NCBI GenBank assembly: GCA_002077045.2
Contig: KZ111174.1
Span: forward strand, 15,818-73,533
Direction: 5' to 3'
DNA: 57,716 bases
DNA from: Rachicladosporium sp. CCFEE 5018
Taxonomy: Eukaryota > Ascomycota > Dothideomycetes > Cladosporiales > Cladosporiaceae
Shown here: positions 22,640 through 34,607 of the stretch, piece after piece
Layout: each line of letters starts with the position of its first letter
Numbering within the stretch: position 1 is the first letter of the stretch
The notes under the pieces: generated by a model
What the model was told of the DNA's origin: nothing
Database searches by the model: none
What the model saw: only the letters and a program-made list of their open reading frames with translations
Made by a program: the position numbers and the translations under genes

Positions 22640-25274
22640 ATGTCCTACTCCCTGGACCCTTCCCTTTACGGCGACCGCGATGATGCCAAGGCGCCCCGTT
22701 ACCCGGACACTTACCCTCAACCCGCGACGCTACACCACCAGGCGCAGCAACAGATCGGGATCCATCAGCTCCCAGGCGTTGCGCAAGTTGCGCCAATGAT
22801 TACGGGTGGTGCTCCTACCCGTGACCCGGCTCCACCATCGATAGGCGGTCCGCCAGCCAATGGTGCCGTTCCGCCTCAGGAGGACGTCGACGACTTTTTG
22901 CGTAAGAAGCGTAAAGCGCGGGAGCATAAAGCTTGCTATCCTTGTAGGCAGAGGAAGGTGAAGTAAGTGGACCGTGCCTGCTCAGATCGATTTGACTTGC
23001 TCCGGTGGCGACTGTGCTGACCTCGCAATGATCAGGTGCGATCTCTCGCGGCCATGTCAGACCTGTCGAGACCGCGAGCACCCAGAGCTGTGCAATTATC
23101 ACCCGCCTAACAAGCGACCGCAGCAGGAGCAGGCGGGCGCAGTCTACGGCGCCGACGATGCCATCGCCGGTGCTTCAGGCTCTGGCAATGTGACACTTAG
23201 TCGCCCACAGTTCGATCTCATCTGCCAGAAGCTCTCAACGCTCGAGGAGTCACTGGCAGATCTACGGCAGGAAGTCTGGCAGAACTCGCAGGCTCGTGCC
23301 CTAGATGTCGGTAATGGGGCCAACACGGCGTCGGGTACTGCCTCGCGAGACGCTTCAACAGCATTGCAGGACGGTAACGGAGACGGGATGCAGCAGTTCA
23401 GACGACACACTGAGATTCATGGCATTCATACCAGCAACGAAGCAGTAAGTCACGTGTCAGACGACACTGACAATGTCCATCGCTGACGTGGTGTGAAGGG
23501 GCAGACAGTACACTTCGGTGCTGCCAGTATTCCCGCTATCCTGGCCGCAATGCGAGACGGTACTGTAGACCAGAAGGAGATCTACGAGCGCTTCGGCAAG
23601 ACTGTACTACCTATGTTCGGACTTGACAACGAGAGTGCTACGTACCCATTCGTCGACCTCTGGGGTCTACCGCATGGCTCGCTAGCGCGAGCGCAGGAGC
23701 TGGCGAAAGCGCTGCCTGCGGATGATCAGATGCTGACGCTCTTCCGATACTACCGTGATCTGGCACACGTGATTTTGCCTTGCGTTGTGTCCGTGGAAGA
23801 GCTCGAAGCCGAGCTGGAGGCATTCCTAGCGTATCGTTCGGCACACGGGAGATCATCAGGTGCTGTTTCCGAGACGATGATCTATGGTAGAGACTTCCAC
23901 TGGCTGGGACTGTTGTTTGCTGTTCTGGCTAGTGGCGCGCAGACCTGTCAGATGCCGCGGAAGGAAAGGGAGTTGACATCGCAAGTTTACAGTAAGTGAT
24001 TGCGGTCTAGACGGGTCTGTGTGGGTACTGACCATGCTCAGCATGCTGCGCATTCGAGTGTTTGCGCTTTGTCAACTTCCTCTCACGAGCGAACCTACAA
24101 TCGCTACAGACGCTGCTCGTGGTCGAGAGCGTCCTCACGAACAACATGAACGCTGGCACAGCCTGGGTGCTCCATGGCCTGACGATCCGACTCGCACAAG
24201 GGCTCGGACTGCATCACCCTTGTCCTCCGAGTATACCCAGAGAGCTCGTCTATCCTCGGTCTCGGATCTGGTGGGCCATCGTGTGGAAGGACTCCATCCT
24301 CTCGATCATCTACGACCGCAGCACAGAGCCAACGACAGCAACGAAACATACCATGCCTATGCCCATGCACTACGGCCCTGTCAGCGCATACCACGCTGCA
24401 ATGTACCCTCTCGTCAAGATCGGACTGGAGATCGTGCGCGATCGCGCTCGCACAAACGAAATGTCATCTATTGAGATTCACGACCAGATCGCCCATCAGC
24501 GTGATGCCGTCTCAAAGATCATGCGCGAAGCCGCAGACTACCTCCGTGACAGCCGAAAGTGTACCAACCCACGAGAAAACCTCGAGCACTGGGCGCTGTA
24601 CCTACACTCCTCTTACTACCTTTCCGAGCTAGCTCGCTCAGCCATCTCACCTCGAGCAGACCCGCATCTAGCGAAAGCCTACCGGTCTCTCTGCGTGGAG
24701 AATCTCTCGAACACCGTGGAAGCTTTCCTTGGCCTCAATAACATCACATCATACGCCCGCTTCTCCTGGTCCGCCATCCACCGTGGTCTCGGCTCGGCCA
24801 TCCTTCTTGGTATCCTAGGCGAGCACACCAAGAACGAACGCGCCAGGGATCTACTCGCTCGCTTCATCACAGCCATCCACGACATCACCGTCAACATTGA
24901 CCCACAGGAGATCGCCGCGCCCCTGCAACGCGGTATAGCTGCGCTGCGCAGACTGAATATCCACGAGGCTGCGGGGAGCGAGTACTACCACGACTACGTT
25001 CCTGCGGAGGGTGCTAATGCCGATGGGCTGATCCTTGGCGTGGATGGGAGTCTGCAACTCGAGCCAGGATTGCAGGGAATCTGTACACGCCGCCGGACTC
25101 TGTGCCTGAGGGTGCTGGGGTGAAGAATGAGCATAGTCCTTATTCGGTGTTGAATACCATACTGGTGAGTCTAGTGTGTAGAGTTTGTTTGCGAAGAGAC
25201 GTACTGACTTGTGACTGCAGTGGGGAAATGAGGATCCGCATAGCGGTACCAATGGGATGGGCGTGGTAGCTTGA
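22640..25274 (+). CDS. Zn2Cys6 fungal-specific transcription factor
   Basis: A nuclear DNA-binding regulator. Exons are 22640-22962, 23036-23444, 23499-23991, 24042-25164 and 25221-25274, all GT-AG. The binuclear zinc cluster CYPCRQRKVKCDLSRPCQTC is split by intron 1 and preceded by the basic KKRKAREHK. A coiled region follows (LEESLADLRQEVW), then the fungal transcription-factor middle homology domain (exon 4, RIWWAIVWKDSILSIIYDR). Near 25068-25073 the frame must shift by one missing base to read GNLYTPPDSVPEGAGVK and reach the last two exons. Without it a stop comes at 25123. The ATG at 22640 starts MSYSLDPSLYGDR. Target genes cannot be named; the convergent neighbour is an ER chaperone. 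Confidence 0.87.
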
Positions 25275-25455
25275 GGGTTAGAGACCGTCTTTGCTTCGTG
25301 TGCAACTCGATCCCAACGCCTGTAGATCGAAGAAATATCGCAGCATGGTCTGCGATCCGCTAAACGAACGCCGTCTGTACAGAAGAAACGTCAAGTCACG
25401 TGTATCAAGTGACTCGAAAACCATAGTCCAGAAAGTCTATCACCTCCGAAATATC

Positions 25456-26685
25456 CTACAACTCATCCCTCACCCCTCCAGCCGGCCGTCCACTATCCCT
25501 CCCCAAATCCACCCCCGTCTTCTTCCGCCACTTCTCCCAAAGCGCGGAAAAGTCCTTCCCCATCCCCTTCTCCATCTGATCCGGCAGCACAACCACATAC
25601 TCCACGTGCAGCGCGCCGAAACCCAGATCGCCACTCTCGCCTTGCTGCCATACGGGCATGCCTTCGTTCGCGATAATCTCCACCGTCCCTGGCTGGACCA
25701 CCGTGCCAACTGGCCGCGAGAGCTGCACGATGTGGTTATCAAGATGCGTGAGATTGCGCGTCCAGCCACCCATCCACGCTTCCCGTAAGGAAAGCACTTC
25801 GCGCCAGAAGAGATTCGGCCCTTTGCGACGGAAGAAGGTGCCGTCTGTTTGCGTCTTTGCGTCGGCGCCGAGTTCGGGGTCTTTCTCCACGACGTTGACG
25901 ACTAGATCCCCAGCTTCGAAGTCGGGCGACTCATCGCCTTCATTCTCGTAGTTCACCCTCACGCCCGCTGGCATGCCCCGTTCAATAACAAGCTCATACC
26001 CCTCCTCTGCCCTCACCACCCTCTGCCCCTTACACGTCGCGCACGCATGTTTCACTGTACTCCGCTGCCCCCCGCATTGATCGCACTGCATCTGTACCTG
26101 CTGGAAGATCCCCGGCGCGAGCATGTGTTTCTGCAAGATGGCGCCTTGGCCTTTGCATTTCGTGCACGTTTCTCGCACGCCGTCTTTACTCCCTGAGCCC
26201 TGGCAAGCGGAGCAGATGGCTTGTTTTTCTACTTTGAACTCATGCTCCGCTCCCACGTAGAAATCTCGTAGGGGCATGTGCACTCTGACCTCCATGTTTG
26301 GGCCTCGTCGTTGGCCGCGGCCAAAATGCCCTCCCCCGCCGAAGAACGAGCTGAAGACGTCGAATGGATCTCGACCGCCTCCTCGCTGTCCGCCCTGCTT
26401 ATGCTGCGCTACGCCCTCATGACCGTACTGATTATATATCTTCCTCAGCTCCTCATCACTGAGTACATCGTAGGCCTCGCTGACTTCGACGAATTTCTCG
26501 TGGGCTGCTGGGTTGTCTGGGTTCTTGTCGGGGTGGTATTGCTTCGAAAGCTTCCGATATGCCTTCTTCAGCTGTCGCTCGTCGGCGTCTTTAGAGACAT
26601 CGAGGATTTTGTAGTAGTCCTCGGCGGCGAGGACGAGGAGTGGCAAGAGGGCCAATAGACCAAAGAATAGAAGTCGAGATATCAT
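25456..26685 (-). CDS. SCJ1: ER lumenal DnaJ protein (Scj1 type)
   Basis: J-protein co-chaperone of the ER Hsp70 (Kar2/BiP) in folding and ER-associated degradation. The ATG at 26685 begins MISRLLFFGLLALLPLLVLAAEDYY, a signal peptide leading straight into the J domain, whose HPD motif is in QYHPDKNPDN. A Gly-rich stretch (GGGGHFGRGQRRG) follows, then four CxxCxGxG-like zinc motifs (CSACQGSG, CTKCKGQG, CDQCGGQ, CATCKGQ), then the two C-terminal substrate-binding domains. The chain ends in RDEL, an HDEL/KDEL-like ER retention signal. One exon of 409 residues; no frame break. An upstream in-frame TTG exists, but ATG at the signal peptide is the better start. Confidence 0.93.
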   Translation of the reverse strand: MISRLLFFGLLALLPLLVLAAEDYYKILDVSKDADERQLKKAYRKLSKQYHPDKNPDNPAAHEKFVEVSEAYDVLSDEELRKIYNQYGHEGVAQHKQGGQRGGGRDPFDVFSSFFGGGGHFGRGQRRGPNMEVRVHMPLRDFYVGAEHEFKVEKQAICSACQGSGSKDGVRETCTKCKGQGAILQKHMLAPGIFQQVQMQCDQCGGQRSTVKHACATCKGQRVVRAEEGYELVIERGMPAGVRVNYENEGDESPDFEAGDLVVNVVEKDPELGADAKTQTDGTFFRRKGPNLFWREVLSLREAWMGGWTRNLTHLDNHIVQLSRPVGTVVQPGTVEIIANEGMPVWQQGESGDLGFGALHVEYVVVLPDQMEKGMGKDFSALWEKWRKKTGVDLGRDSGRPAGGVRDEL

Positions 26686-27364
26686 CGTGAGAGGCGTGGT
26701 CGAATCCAAAGTCGCTGAGTTCAGACGGGAAGATGTCGAGTGCGGTCCTTATCGGGACATTATCGTGAAGGAAAGGTGGTTCGCAGGTATCCCAGAAGAT
26801 AGAAGACTGTGTCGATTCGAGGTCCCGTGATCGCAGCAGAATTTCTAACGAGCGAATGACAACAAATTGACAAGTCAGGATATATGATAGTAGAAATGCA
26901 GTATGCAACTCATGTTTCATATCTTGAGGCTCAAGTAAAGCTGGCCAAATCGCCTAGCGTCATCTCACAAGCGCAAGGTACAAACTCCCCCTTATCTCCG
27001 TTATGAAAGCCAATATGAGACGCATTGAATACATGGGTGCATGTGTCATGGCTTGTATGATGAAGTGTGTTAGCACGTGCGTGTCGCTTCAACATCGCTC
27101 GTGTACGCTACATGACCGTTCTGTCAACGACCTCGCATGACTATGCTGGCCCGCTTGTCTCCGCAGTTGGCCCCACGATGGCCGTGATCTCGTCGCGACC
27201 CAACTCGACTAAGCGATTACGGCGAGCGAGTCCCTCTGCCATCGATTACATGGCCCAGGTAACGTCGCTCGGCTCTCGCAATCGGTCGCGCAATCATTTT
27301 TATGTCTCGCTCGCCAGGTGCGGAATCTGAGGTCCATATCTCGGCCTCACCTCTTTTCATCGCC
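26686..27364. other. Intergenic region, no gene seen
   Basis: About 680 bp between the SCJ1 start and the end of the AP-1 beta gene (both minus strand). Only short frames without domains. It should contain the SCJ1 promoter. Confidence 0.6.
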
Positions 27365-29677
27365 TCAGAACAGCCCTAGCAAATCCTGATTACTCTTCTT
27401 TCCACTCGCTCCATCCAACTGCGTCTGTGCCGGTGGCGGCTGCGCTCCGTTCCCATTCATACTCATTCCCGCAAATCCATTCATCAGGTCCTCGTCCCCA
27501 AACCCACCCTGCCCACCCACAGCACCCGGTGCTCCATTCCCGAACATGCCCATCAAATCGCCCATACCTCCACTCGCAGCACCGTTTCCATTGCCGAACC
27601 CACCATTGCTGCCCGTTGGACTAATCGCACGTTGCGGTGTACCCGCTAGACCTTCTAGCCCAGTGCCGCCCGCTGAAGGGGTTTTGGAGAGGGACGCAGG
27701 CGCTGCGCCATCAAAGTCGATGTCCAGTAGGTTCTCGGCTGTGGTGGCTGTGCCGCTGTTCTTTCCTGCGACAGCGGCGCTGACTGCGCTGGCAGCTATG
27801 GGGTTCTCGCGTGCTTCTTCCCGCGCTTCCTCGATGGCGGCTGCTTGTAGTGCTGAGCTTCTGCCTTTGCCCAAGAAGCTGGAGGGGACTTTGTGGTAGA
27901 CGCTTGATAGTGTGCTGAGATTCGGTAGGAGCTGTTCTAGTAGTGCCGGCGGTAGTACGGGTATCGTGGAGGTTATCTGTGGTCGAGGCGAGAGGACGAT
28001 GGACTTCGCTATTTGTGGATCGGAAGAGAGGAGTCGCCAGTAGACGTATGCTCGATCACGGAGATCGGGGTTATCGGATGATGATGTTGCGGCTTGCAAG
28101 ACCTTGTGTACGAGCCCTTGTGCTGCGTCGGGAGTCTTGAGGAAGAGCTTCACTACTGCTGTAAGAATCTGAAGTTGTGTCTGAAGATCTCGTCAGCTTC
28201 CACCAATGCTTCGCAGATGTACCATCACTCAACATACCTGCGTGAACTCTTCATCAAACCCCTCCACAAACCCTCCCAGTATCTCCGCAGCATTCGAGAT
28301 CTTCTCGGCATACTCGCCCACGATCCAAATCAAACTACCCCTCGCAAGCGGCTCATCCAAATCATCAATACACTGACATAACGTCGGAATGATCCCCTCA
28401 TAACCCGGATACCGTCGGAAGATATCCTTGATCACCACAATGACTTCCTGCACCACATACCCAACCTTAGTGTTGATCAGCTCTAGTAGCACATTCACGG
28501 CCTTCTCAGCGCACGAATCGATCTTAATCGCCACTTGACCGATGGCACGGACAGCTTTCCGCACGAAATCCATGTCGACTTCAAGGGCGTATTCTTTGAG
28601 TTCTGCGAGGAGGGTATCGGCGTTCTGGGCATTTGCTATTCGGACCATGATCTCGAGTTTCGTAAGTTTGAGATATGGCGGGTCATTGTATTTGCAAAAG
28701 AAGACACGCATCTCCTTGTCAAGGATCCCAGGCTGCTTTTGGAGGAGGAGATCGATGTTCCGGAGTGCGACGTACTGGACTTCGGGTTTCGAGGACACCA
28801 GAGTAACAAGAGGAGGCGCCATCTTCTTGCTGTAGAGTGCTTGGAGCGTAGGATTCGAGATGTGCTGCATGTGTAGAAAGACAACCTTGACGGCCGCAAG
28901 CACAACAGCGGGATTCACGTGTTGGAATTGAGGGGAGACGCGCTCGCAGATGTGCTCTGCTTCCTTTGCGTCGAGGGCTTGATAGTCGGCCAAGGTTGTG
29001 AGTATAGTTATTCGTCCCCATTCTGTGCATTCCGCAAGGGCGAGAAGCATCTTCTTCAGCTTCGCGCTCGTGACGACCAGAGCTTGCGTCTCAGGTGCAG
29101 TCTCCATGATCTCCGACAGAGCTGTGATGGAGTTTGCTACGACCATGGGATTTGAGTCGCCGATCATCTCTTGTAAAATCTCAATGAAGCCTTCTTCTAT
29201 TGCCAACGTAGGGTTCAGATCAAAGAGCTTTGCGACACACAGCGCTGCCGTCTTCCGTACATACGGCGACTCGTCCTTACACGTCTTCCGTAAAGGCTCC
29301 TCCATGTAGTCCACCATCTTCTCCACTCGGATACATCCCATCGTCCGTATAGCCAGCGCTCGTATCAAAGGATTCGGATCCTCTGTATCCTGCACGAACG
29401 TGTTCACAGCCAAGATGCACAAGTCCGGATGCGACTTTGCGTAGTTCATGAGGTACAAGTACACAAGCTTCTTCTGATCCAGATCCGGCGTCGCAATATT
29501 CTTCAGCACATCTGGGAACAGTGACGAGACATCTTTGCCCAGGGTCATGCTCATAATGGTCTTCTGGATCGCTTCCTTGCGCTCCCATGCATATTGCGAG
29601 ACCAGACCTGATCGCAGCTCAAATGTTTCTCCCTTGCGCGGCGTGGCGAGCGCGCTCCGTAGCCTGTTGACTGCCAT
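27365..29677 (-). CDS. APL2: AP-1 adaptor complex beta subunit
   Basis: Large subunit of the clathrin adaptor AP-1, which sorts cargo between the trans-Golgi network and endosomes. Exon 1 (28238-29677) and exon 2 (27365-28180) flank a 57-nt intron; 751 residues. The start MAVNRLRSALATPRKGETFEL and the Armadillo-like trunk (YLMNYAKSHPDLCILAVNTF, IRALAIRTMGCIRV, DESPYVRKTAALCVAKLFDL) are typical of beta adaptins. The trunk continues across the intron. The C-terminal 150 residues are a Gly/Asn/Met-rich hinge ending NQDLLGLF, containing a clathrin-box-like LLDIDFD. There is no folded ear domain, as in yeast Apl2 and unlike animal beta1. AP-1 rather than AP-2 is inferred from overall likeness. Confidence 0.9.
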
Positions 29678-31076
29678 AACGTGTGATATGTGGCCGCAGC
29701 CTGGTGATCCTCGAGAGGAGGTCGCCTAGGTGTCCACATGCGAGTGCAACGATGTGGTCCGCTTTCCAGACTTCGTTCGAGGCAATTGAAGAGCTATGCC
29801 AGTCAAATACTGAAACGGGAATTTGGGGAACCGTCGGGGGAATATAGAGCAGAGCCTGTGTAGATTGACATACGAAATCAGTATTCCCATTGTTACCGTG
29901 AAGGTGTAGTCAGCAGCCCGCCAAGACATCGACTACTCCCTACAAGCATCACTACAAAGCTTCGACTACACTGCTACTCTTCAAGTAATGCGATCGATGG
30001 GTTGAGCTCGTCGTCGATAATCCTCTGTTTCACCCTTGAGCAGCATGGCAAGTCGATTTGGTCGCTATTCGATCAAATAACCTGCAAACATTGCCTCCTA
30101 GCCATCCAACCTGCCCAACCTCCGACGGCTCTTCGTCGAAGCTCGAACGGAAGCCGAAGAGAGCGCGTACTCGCGCAATGCAGTAACAAAAACCTGCGAC
30201 TCGTCGCCAGACCTCGCTAACCGGAATCAGTTCTACAACCTTGTGCTCTTCATGTCTTCAGTCGCACTCTTCAGCCTAATGGCACAGAAAATGCACAGTC
30301 AACGATGAACCTCCTCGAGTAGCAGTCCACCATGGAATGCCCAGTCCAGGACTCCACGACAGATCACGGCCGAGATGCCAAAGCTCTAAACCCTAGACGT
30401 GCAAGCCAGAAACCACAAATGCTCCCGACGTACGCTCTAGCTCGAAGCATATACGACAAGTAGCCCACGAGATGAGGCTACTCTGCTAAGCTGGCGGCGA
30501 ATGGCAATGTGACCACCGGAGTCGATCCCCCGACGGGGTCGCAGACACTGCTCGGATCTGTTCAGGCACTGGGAACCGGCCGTGGAAATTCGCTTCATGC
30601 ATCTTGAAGATGGCTTCCTGCACCTCTCCTCCAGGTTGACTCATCGTCAAAAGCAAGCAGGCCATCGAGCAAACCAATCCCCAGCGAGCCATCATCTTTG
30701 CCTACCTTACAGCGGACATGCCCACTTCTGGGCCCGTGATGACCGACGCTCGCTCTGGCACTGCCCTTCGCCCTCAACAACCCGCGACATAAGCGACGGT
30801 CTCGACCTGACAATCATGCCGGTCACCATGCTACCTGTCCGGATCACCGAGCAATGGAGACTGGATGTTCCGATGCTGGACGAGTGGAAGCGACGAGACG
30901 AACTACCGACAGGGAAGAAATGCAGGAGGAGCTTGAGGTGGCACTCGCAGAGGCAATGCAGACGGAGAACGTAAGGCACGAGGGAACTCAACCGATGAAA
31001 TATAAACTGCCATTACCATTACCTCCCTCCCGGACACAATGTGCCCAGCCCTTAATCTGCCCATCCATCACATCAT
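29678..31076. other. Intergenic region, no gene supported
   Basis: About 1.4 kb between the AP-1 beta start and the PIL1 end. Frames of 130 codons or less on the plus strand (30582-30974, 30854-31090) lack domains and differ in composition from the real genes around. I see no RNA gene. Confidence 0.55.
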
Positions 31077-32200
31077 TTAAACAGCAGTAGCAACCCTCTC
31101 CTCCTCCGCAACCGGGTAAGGCGCACTAGGCGCCTGCTCCTGCGCCCTCTCCATAGCCTCAACCCTCTGCTCATTACTCAAATGCTCCGACTGCGGTGGC
31201 CCCACATTCTGCACGCCACCCTCCTGATGCCCAGGCATAGCATTCACTCCCATCCTGCCGGCCTGGCTATGCACGGGATCGTTCCTCGCTTGCCATCCTC
31301 GCAGCCCAGTCTCGGCGTCGTTCAGCACCTCTCTCGCCTGCTCGCCGGCGGTGTACGCCGGGCGCTCTTCGCCTGGGACGATGGGCGTGTCGTCTAGGAG
31401 GTTCACGAGACGGCGGGCTTGCTGCGCGAGGAGGATCTGTTTCTCGGCGCGCTCGATCACTGCGGCGGTGTGGACATCGTAAGCTTCCTTGAACTTTTGG
31501 CGGGTGATGTTGGTGAGTTGGGCTTCGGCGACAAGGGATTGCGCTTCGGCGCGGACGAGCTCCTGTTCGAGGGTTACGAGCTTGGTGGATTCGGGTTCCT
31601 TGTACTTGAGCTTCTGGATCTCGTCTTGGATCTGTAGATGCTAGTCAGCCACCTCATTCCTTCAACAGGCACAGCAGCAGGTGATAGGGAGAAAGCATAC
31701 CTTCTGCTTATGCGTTCGACTCGGCTGCACAGAGCTCTCCGTGTTACGGATTTGCTTCAACACACCCCTCGACTCCTCCAACCCCTGCGCGAACAGATCC
31801 TCCTGCTCCGCAATCTCAGCCAACAGCACACCAAGCTTATCGCTGATATCGCTCAGCGACTCGTCCTCCGTGCTCTCACCCCAGTCACTCAGCTGCGAGG
31901 CAATAGCAGCACTCTCCTTACCGGCCTGATCGTACGCGGAGATGGCATGGTTCTGAGACTTGATGAGTTTGTAGAGGCGCTTGGACAGCTCGGGCTGCTG
32001 AACGCCGCGGAGCGAGGAGAGGCCGAAGTGATGTTTTGCGCCACCGCTGGAGGCATGGGAGGAGGTGTTTTCGGATTTCTTGGAGCGGATGGAGAGGGAG
32101 CGGCCGACGTTCCTTGGAAGGAGGTCAGTTGCTGTACTCGAAGGAATGATTGATAATCGGGGTCGCAAGTCTTTCTAAGTGAAGCTTTGTTCACTTACAT
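31077..32200 (-). CDS. PIL1: Eisosome core component Pil1/Lsp1 (BAR-like)
   Basis: Assembles on the inner plasma membrane to form eisosomes (membrane furrows, sphingolipid and TORC2 signalling). Conserved blocks are QPELSKRLYKLIKSQN, LSDISDKLGVLLAEIAEQED, RNTESSVQPSR, LEQELVRAEAQSLVAEAQL and DDTPIVPGEERPAY. Exons: 32199-32200, 31701-32112 and 31077-31631. The long frame has no ATG before the conserved region. The only good start is made by splicing: AT at 32200-32199, an 86-nt intron with donor GTAAGT (32113-32198), then G, reading MNVGRSLSIRSKK. The second intron is 69 nt (31632-31700). Total 322 residues with a Gln/Glu/Pro-rich tail. No frame break. Confidence 0.88.
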
Positions 32201-32661
32201 GATTGCGGTTAGCTCGACTTATAACTAGCTTCGTGTGATTCGCTAGACTTGCCGCAGGTGTTTCAAATTGATTGAAAAACGAAGTAAGCAAGGCAATGTT
32301 GATATCCCCATCGCGCACAGAGGAAGCAGCGGAAGCTACGTCACTGTGTCTCTCCGCGGTATCGCACGTGCCATCGTAATGCCTGTAAACAAGGATCGAG
32401 CACAACGGCTGTGCAGATCCCGGCAGATCGCAACTTCATCGCAGGAAGTATAGACGACAGTGACAATCTCTGCAGGCAAAGGTGTCACGACACAATGTAA
32501 AGGCGAACCGAGGACGGAGCCTGCGAAGACAGAGCCGCAAGAACGCAGGAACAGTCCATCGAAATGCACAGACGTCAGCCACCACGTGAAAGATAGAAAA
32601 CACTCCAAACATCAAGCCAGCAGGCCCCACGCCGTAAAATTGGCAGGAGAGAGGAAAACAG
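32201..32661. other. Divergent intergenic region, PIL1 / HET gene
   Basis: About 460 bp between two genes pointing away from each other. No coding region or repeat seen. Confidence 0.55.
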
Positions 32662-34515
32662 ATGCCACGACTTCGCTCCCGACAAAGTATCAGCATGGAG
32701 CTGATCCCATATGCCTATGAACCACTGCCTAGTCCAAGATGGATTCGTGTCTTGGACCTCGAACCTGCGATGAATGCGATAGATCCCTTGATCGCTAGCC
32801 TCCAAGAACTAGATCTGGGCACTCCTCTGCCGCCCGCACCACCGAGAGAAGGCCCAATTACCCCGTGGTTGTCGGAATAAACGACTCGGATTCAACGATG
32901 AAAGACTATTACCAACGACGAGATGACAATAGCCTAATCAAGTCTCGACGATGCAATACAACGCGCTATCCTACAGCTGGGCCATGGACAACGGCGAGAC
33001 GCCCTTCAAACGAGAATGACCCTAAGCGGCAGACGACACCCATAACCCAGAATCTGGCAGAAGCCTTATCAAAGTACGACAAGCCAGAGACAGCACCTGT
33101 GGGTCGACACAGTCTGTATCAATCAGACGGACGTCGCGGAACGTAACGCGCAAGTGGCTATGATGTTCGAAATCTACACTCTGGCAAGACGCGTATTGAT
33201 CTGGCTTGGCAATGCCAATGTCCAAGCGGCTGACTATATATTCTGGCATTTAGCTCATTGCATCCGAATACACAGGCTTCACGAGTACAATAGCCCCAGC
33301 GGAGCCGGCTGGGCCAGCAGCTCGGATGCAGTGCTTACCGCTCTCGAGGCATTCGTCAACATAAACGATCAAACCGGTTGCACACCGGAGACCTGTACAG
33401 TCGATCACGGCGACCGGGTCTTGGACACTGCTAACTTCGCACCTCGCTCGTTCGAGGGTAAGGCTCGGTTCCCGGAAGGCTTTGGAATGTGGCTTGCTGC
33501 AGACCATGAACGTGAGGCACAACTAAACAAGAACCTCAATATGATGATGTCGATGTTTCGTCGTAGATACTGGACTCGACGTTGGGTCGTGCAAGAAAAT
33601 CGAGCACATATTGTTTCCGCCGGCGAAAGACACTTCTACTGGGGCATCTACTCCGTCGAGTCTAGCATTATGTCCACCGCGTTAGACATGCTGGATGTGA
33701 TCAATTCGCATCTGACTAAACAGCGTCTGATCACCGTTGACACACTCGCAAGTCATGCGATGTCAGCACTGCGAATCATGGACACCGGAACCAGCGCACC
33801 AGATCTCTGTCAACTTCTCCGTTACTATTCTACTACGGAATGTGCGGACCCGCGCGATCGGCTCTACTCTCTGGTCGCCCTTGACAGAGATCATGGCATA
33901 TCGGCGGACTACAACCTCTCGCTCCGAGAAGTCTGTATGAACCTCGCCAAAGCGCTCGTAGCTTACGGCGATTTCCGTGTTTTGATCGCCGCTAGACATC
34001 CAAGTCCCGATTCATCCTTGAACTTGCCATCATGGGTACCAGATCTGCGCTCCCCTTTCCTTCGCGGGCCGTTTGGAGGTATCGAGGGTGATCAAATGCG
34101 CATGCGTGGTCAGGTAGCCGATAGTGCTACGCTCTCATTCGAAACCTACATGCTAGGCGAGATACTCCTCGCGGGTCCTGACGCCGAGTATCGACAGATG
34201 GTAGAAATTGAGCCAAAAGGACTAGAAGGCGTTACTGGCTCGACACGCTTAACGAGGCTAAAGCTACGACTTGGCTCGACGGTTGCACCCGAGGCATGGC
34301 CAACTACTCGCAGCGGAGATAGCTTGTTTTGTCTGTATGAAGGCAGAGCCTCCGAATGGTACTGCAGCATCATGTGGCTGCGACCAGTCCCCTCGCAGTT
34401 GTCTACGTACCATCTGATGGCCGCCACTGACTCCTGTTGGATCGTAGGTGATGAGCTGCGGCGAGAGGACTTGAGAGTACGACCTGCTAGTAAGGCCACT
34501 GTGAGAATTGTGTGA
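32662..34515 (+). pseudogene. HET-domain (heterokaryon incompatibility) protein, N-terminal half broken
   Basis: HET-domain proteins act in non-self recognition and regulated cell death. The ATG at 32662 opens a typical N-terminus (YEPLPSPRWIRVLDL). The signature blocks then appear in different frames: ALSYSWAMDNGE (32963 on), MTLSGRRHP, ITQNLAEAL, KVRQARD and LWVDTVCINQTD. From about 33100 the frame stays open to 34515 and reads MMFEIYTLARRVLIWLG, RRYWTRRWVVQE and DPRDRLYSLVALDRD. About six changes of frame occur between 32870 and 33100, all with the sign of a missing base, some at CCC or AAA. The 1.36 kb after that has none. It may be a pseudogene or a badly called stretch of an intact gene of about 619 residues. 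Confidence 0.75.
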
Positions 34516-34607
34516 CGGTCTTGCACTGGCAGTGTCTTTGCAGCACGGTTTCAAGGTCCGGAACGTACAATGCGCGAGACAGAGACACATCCCAAATCGT
34601 ACTAGCT

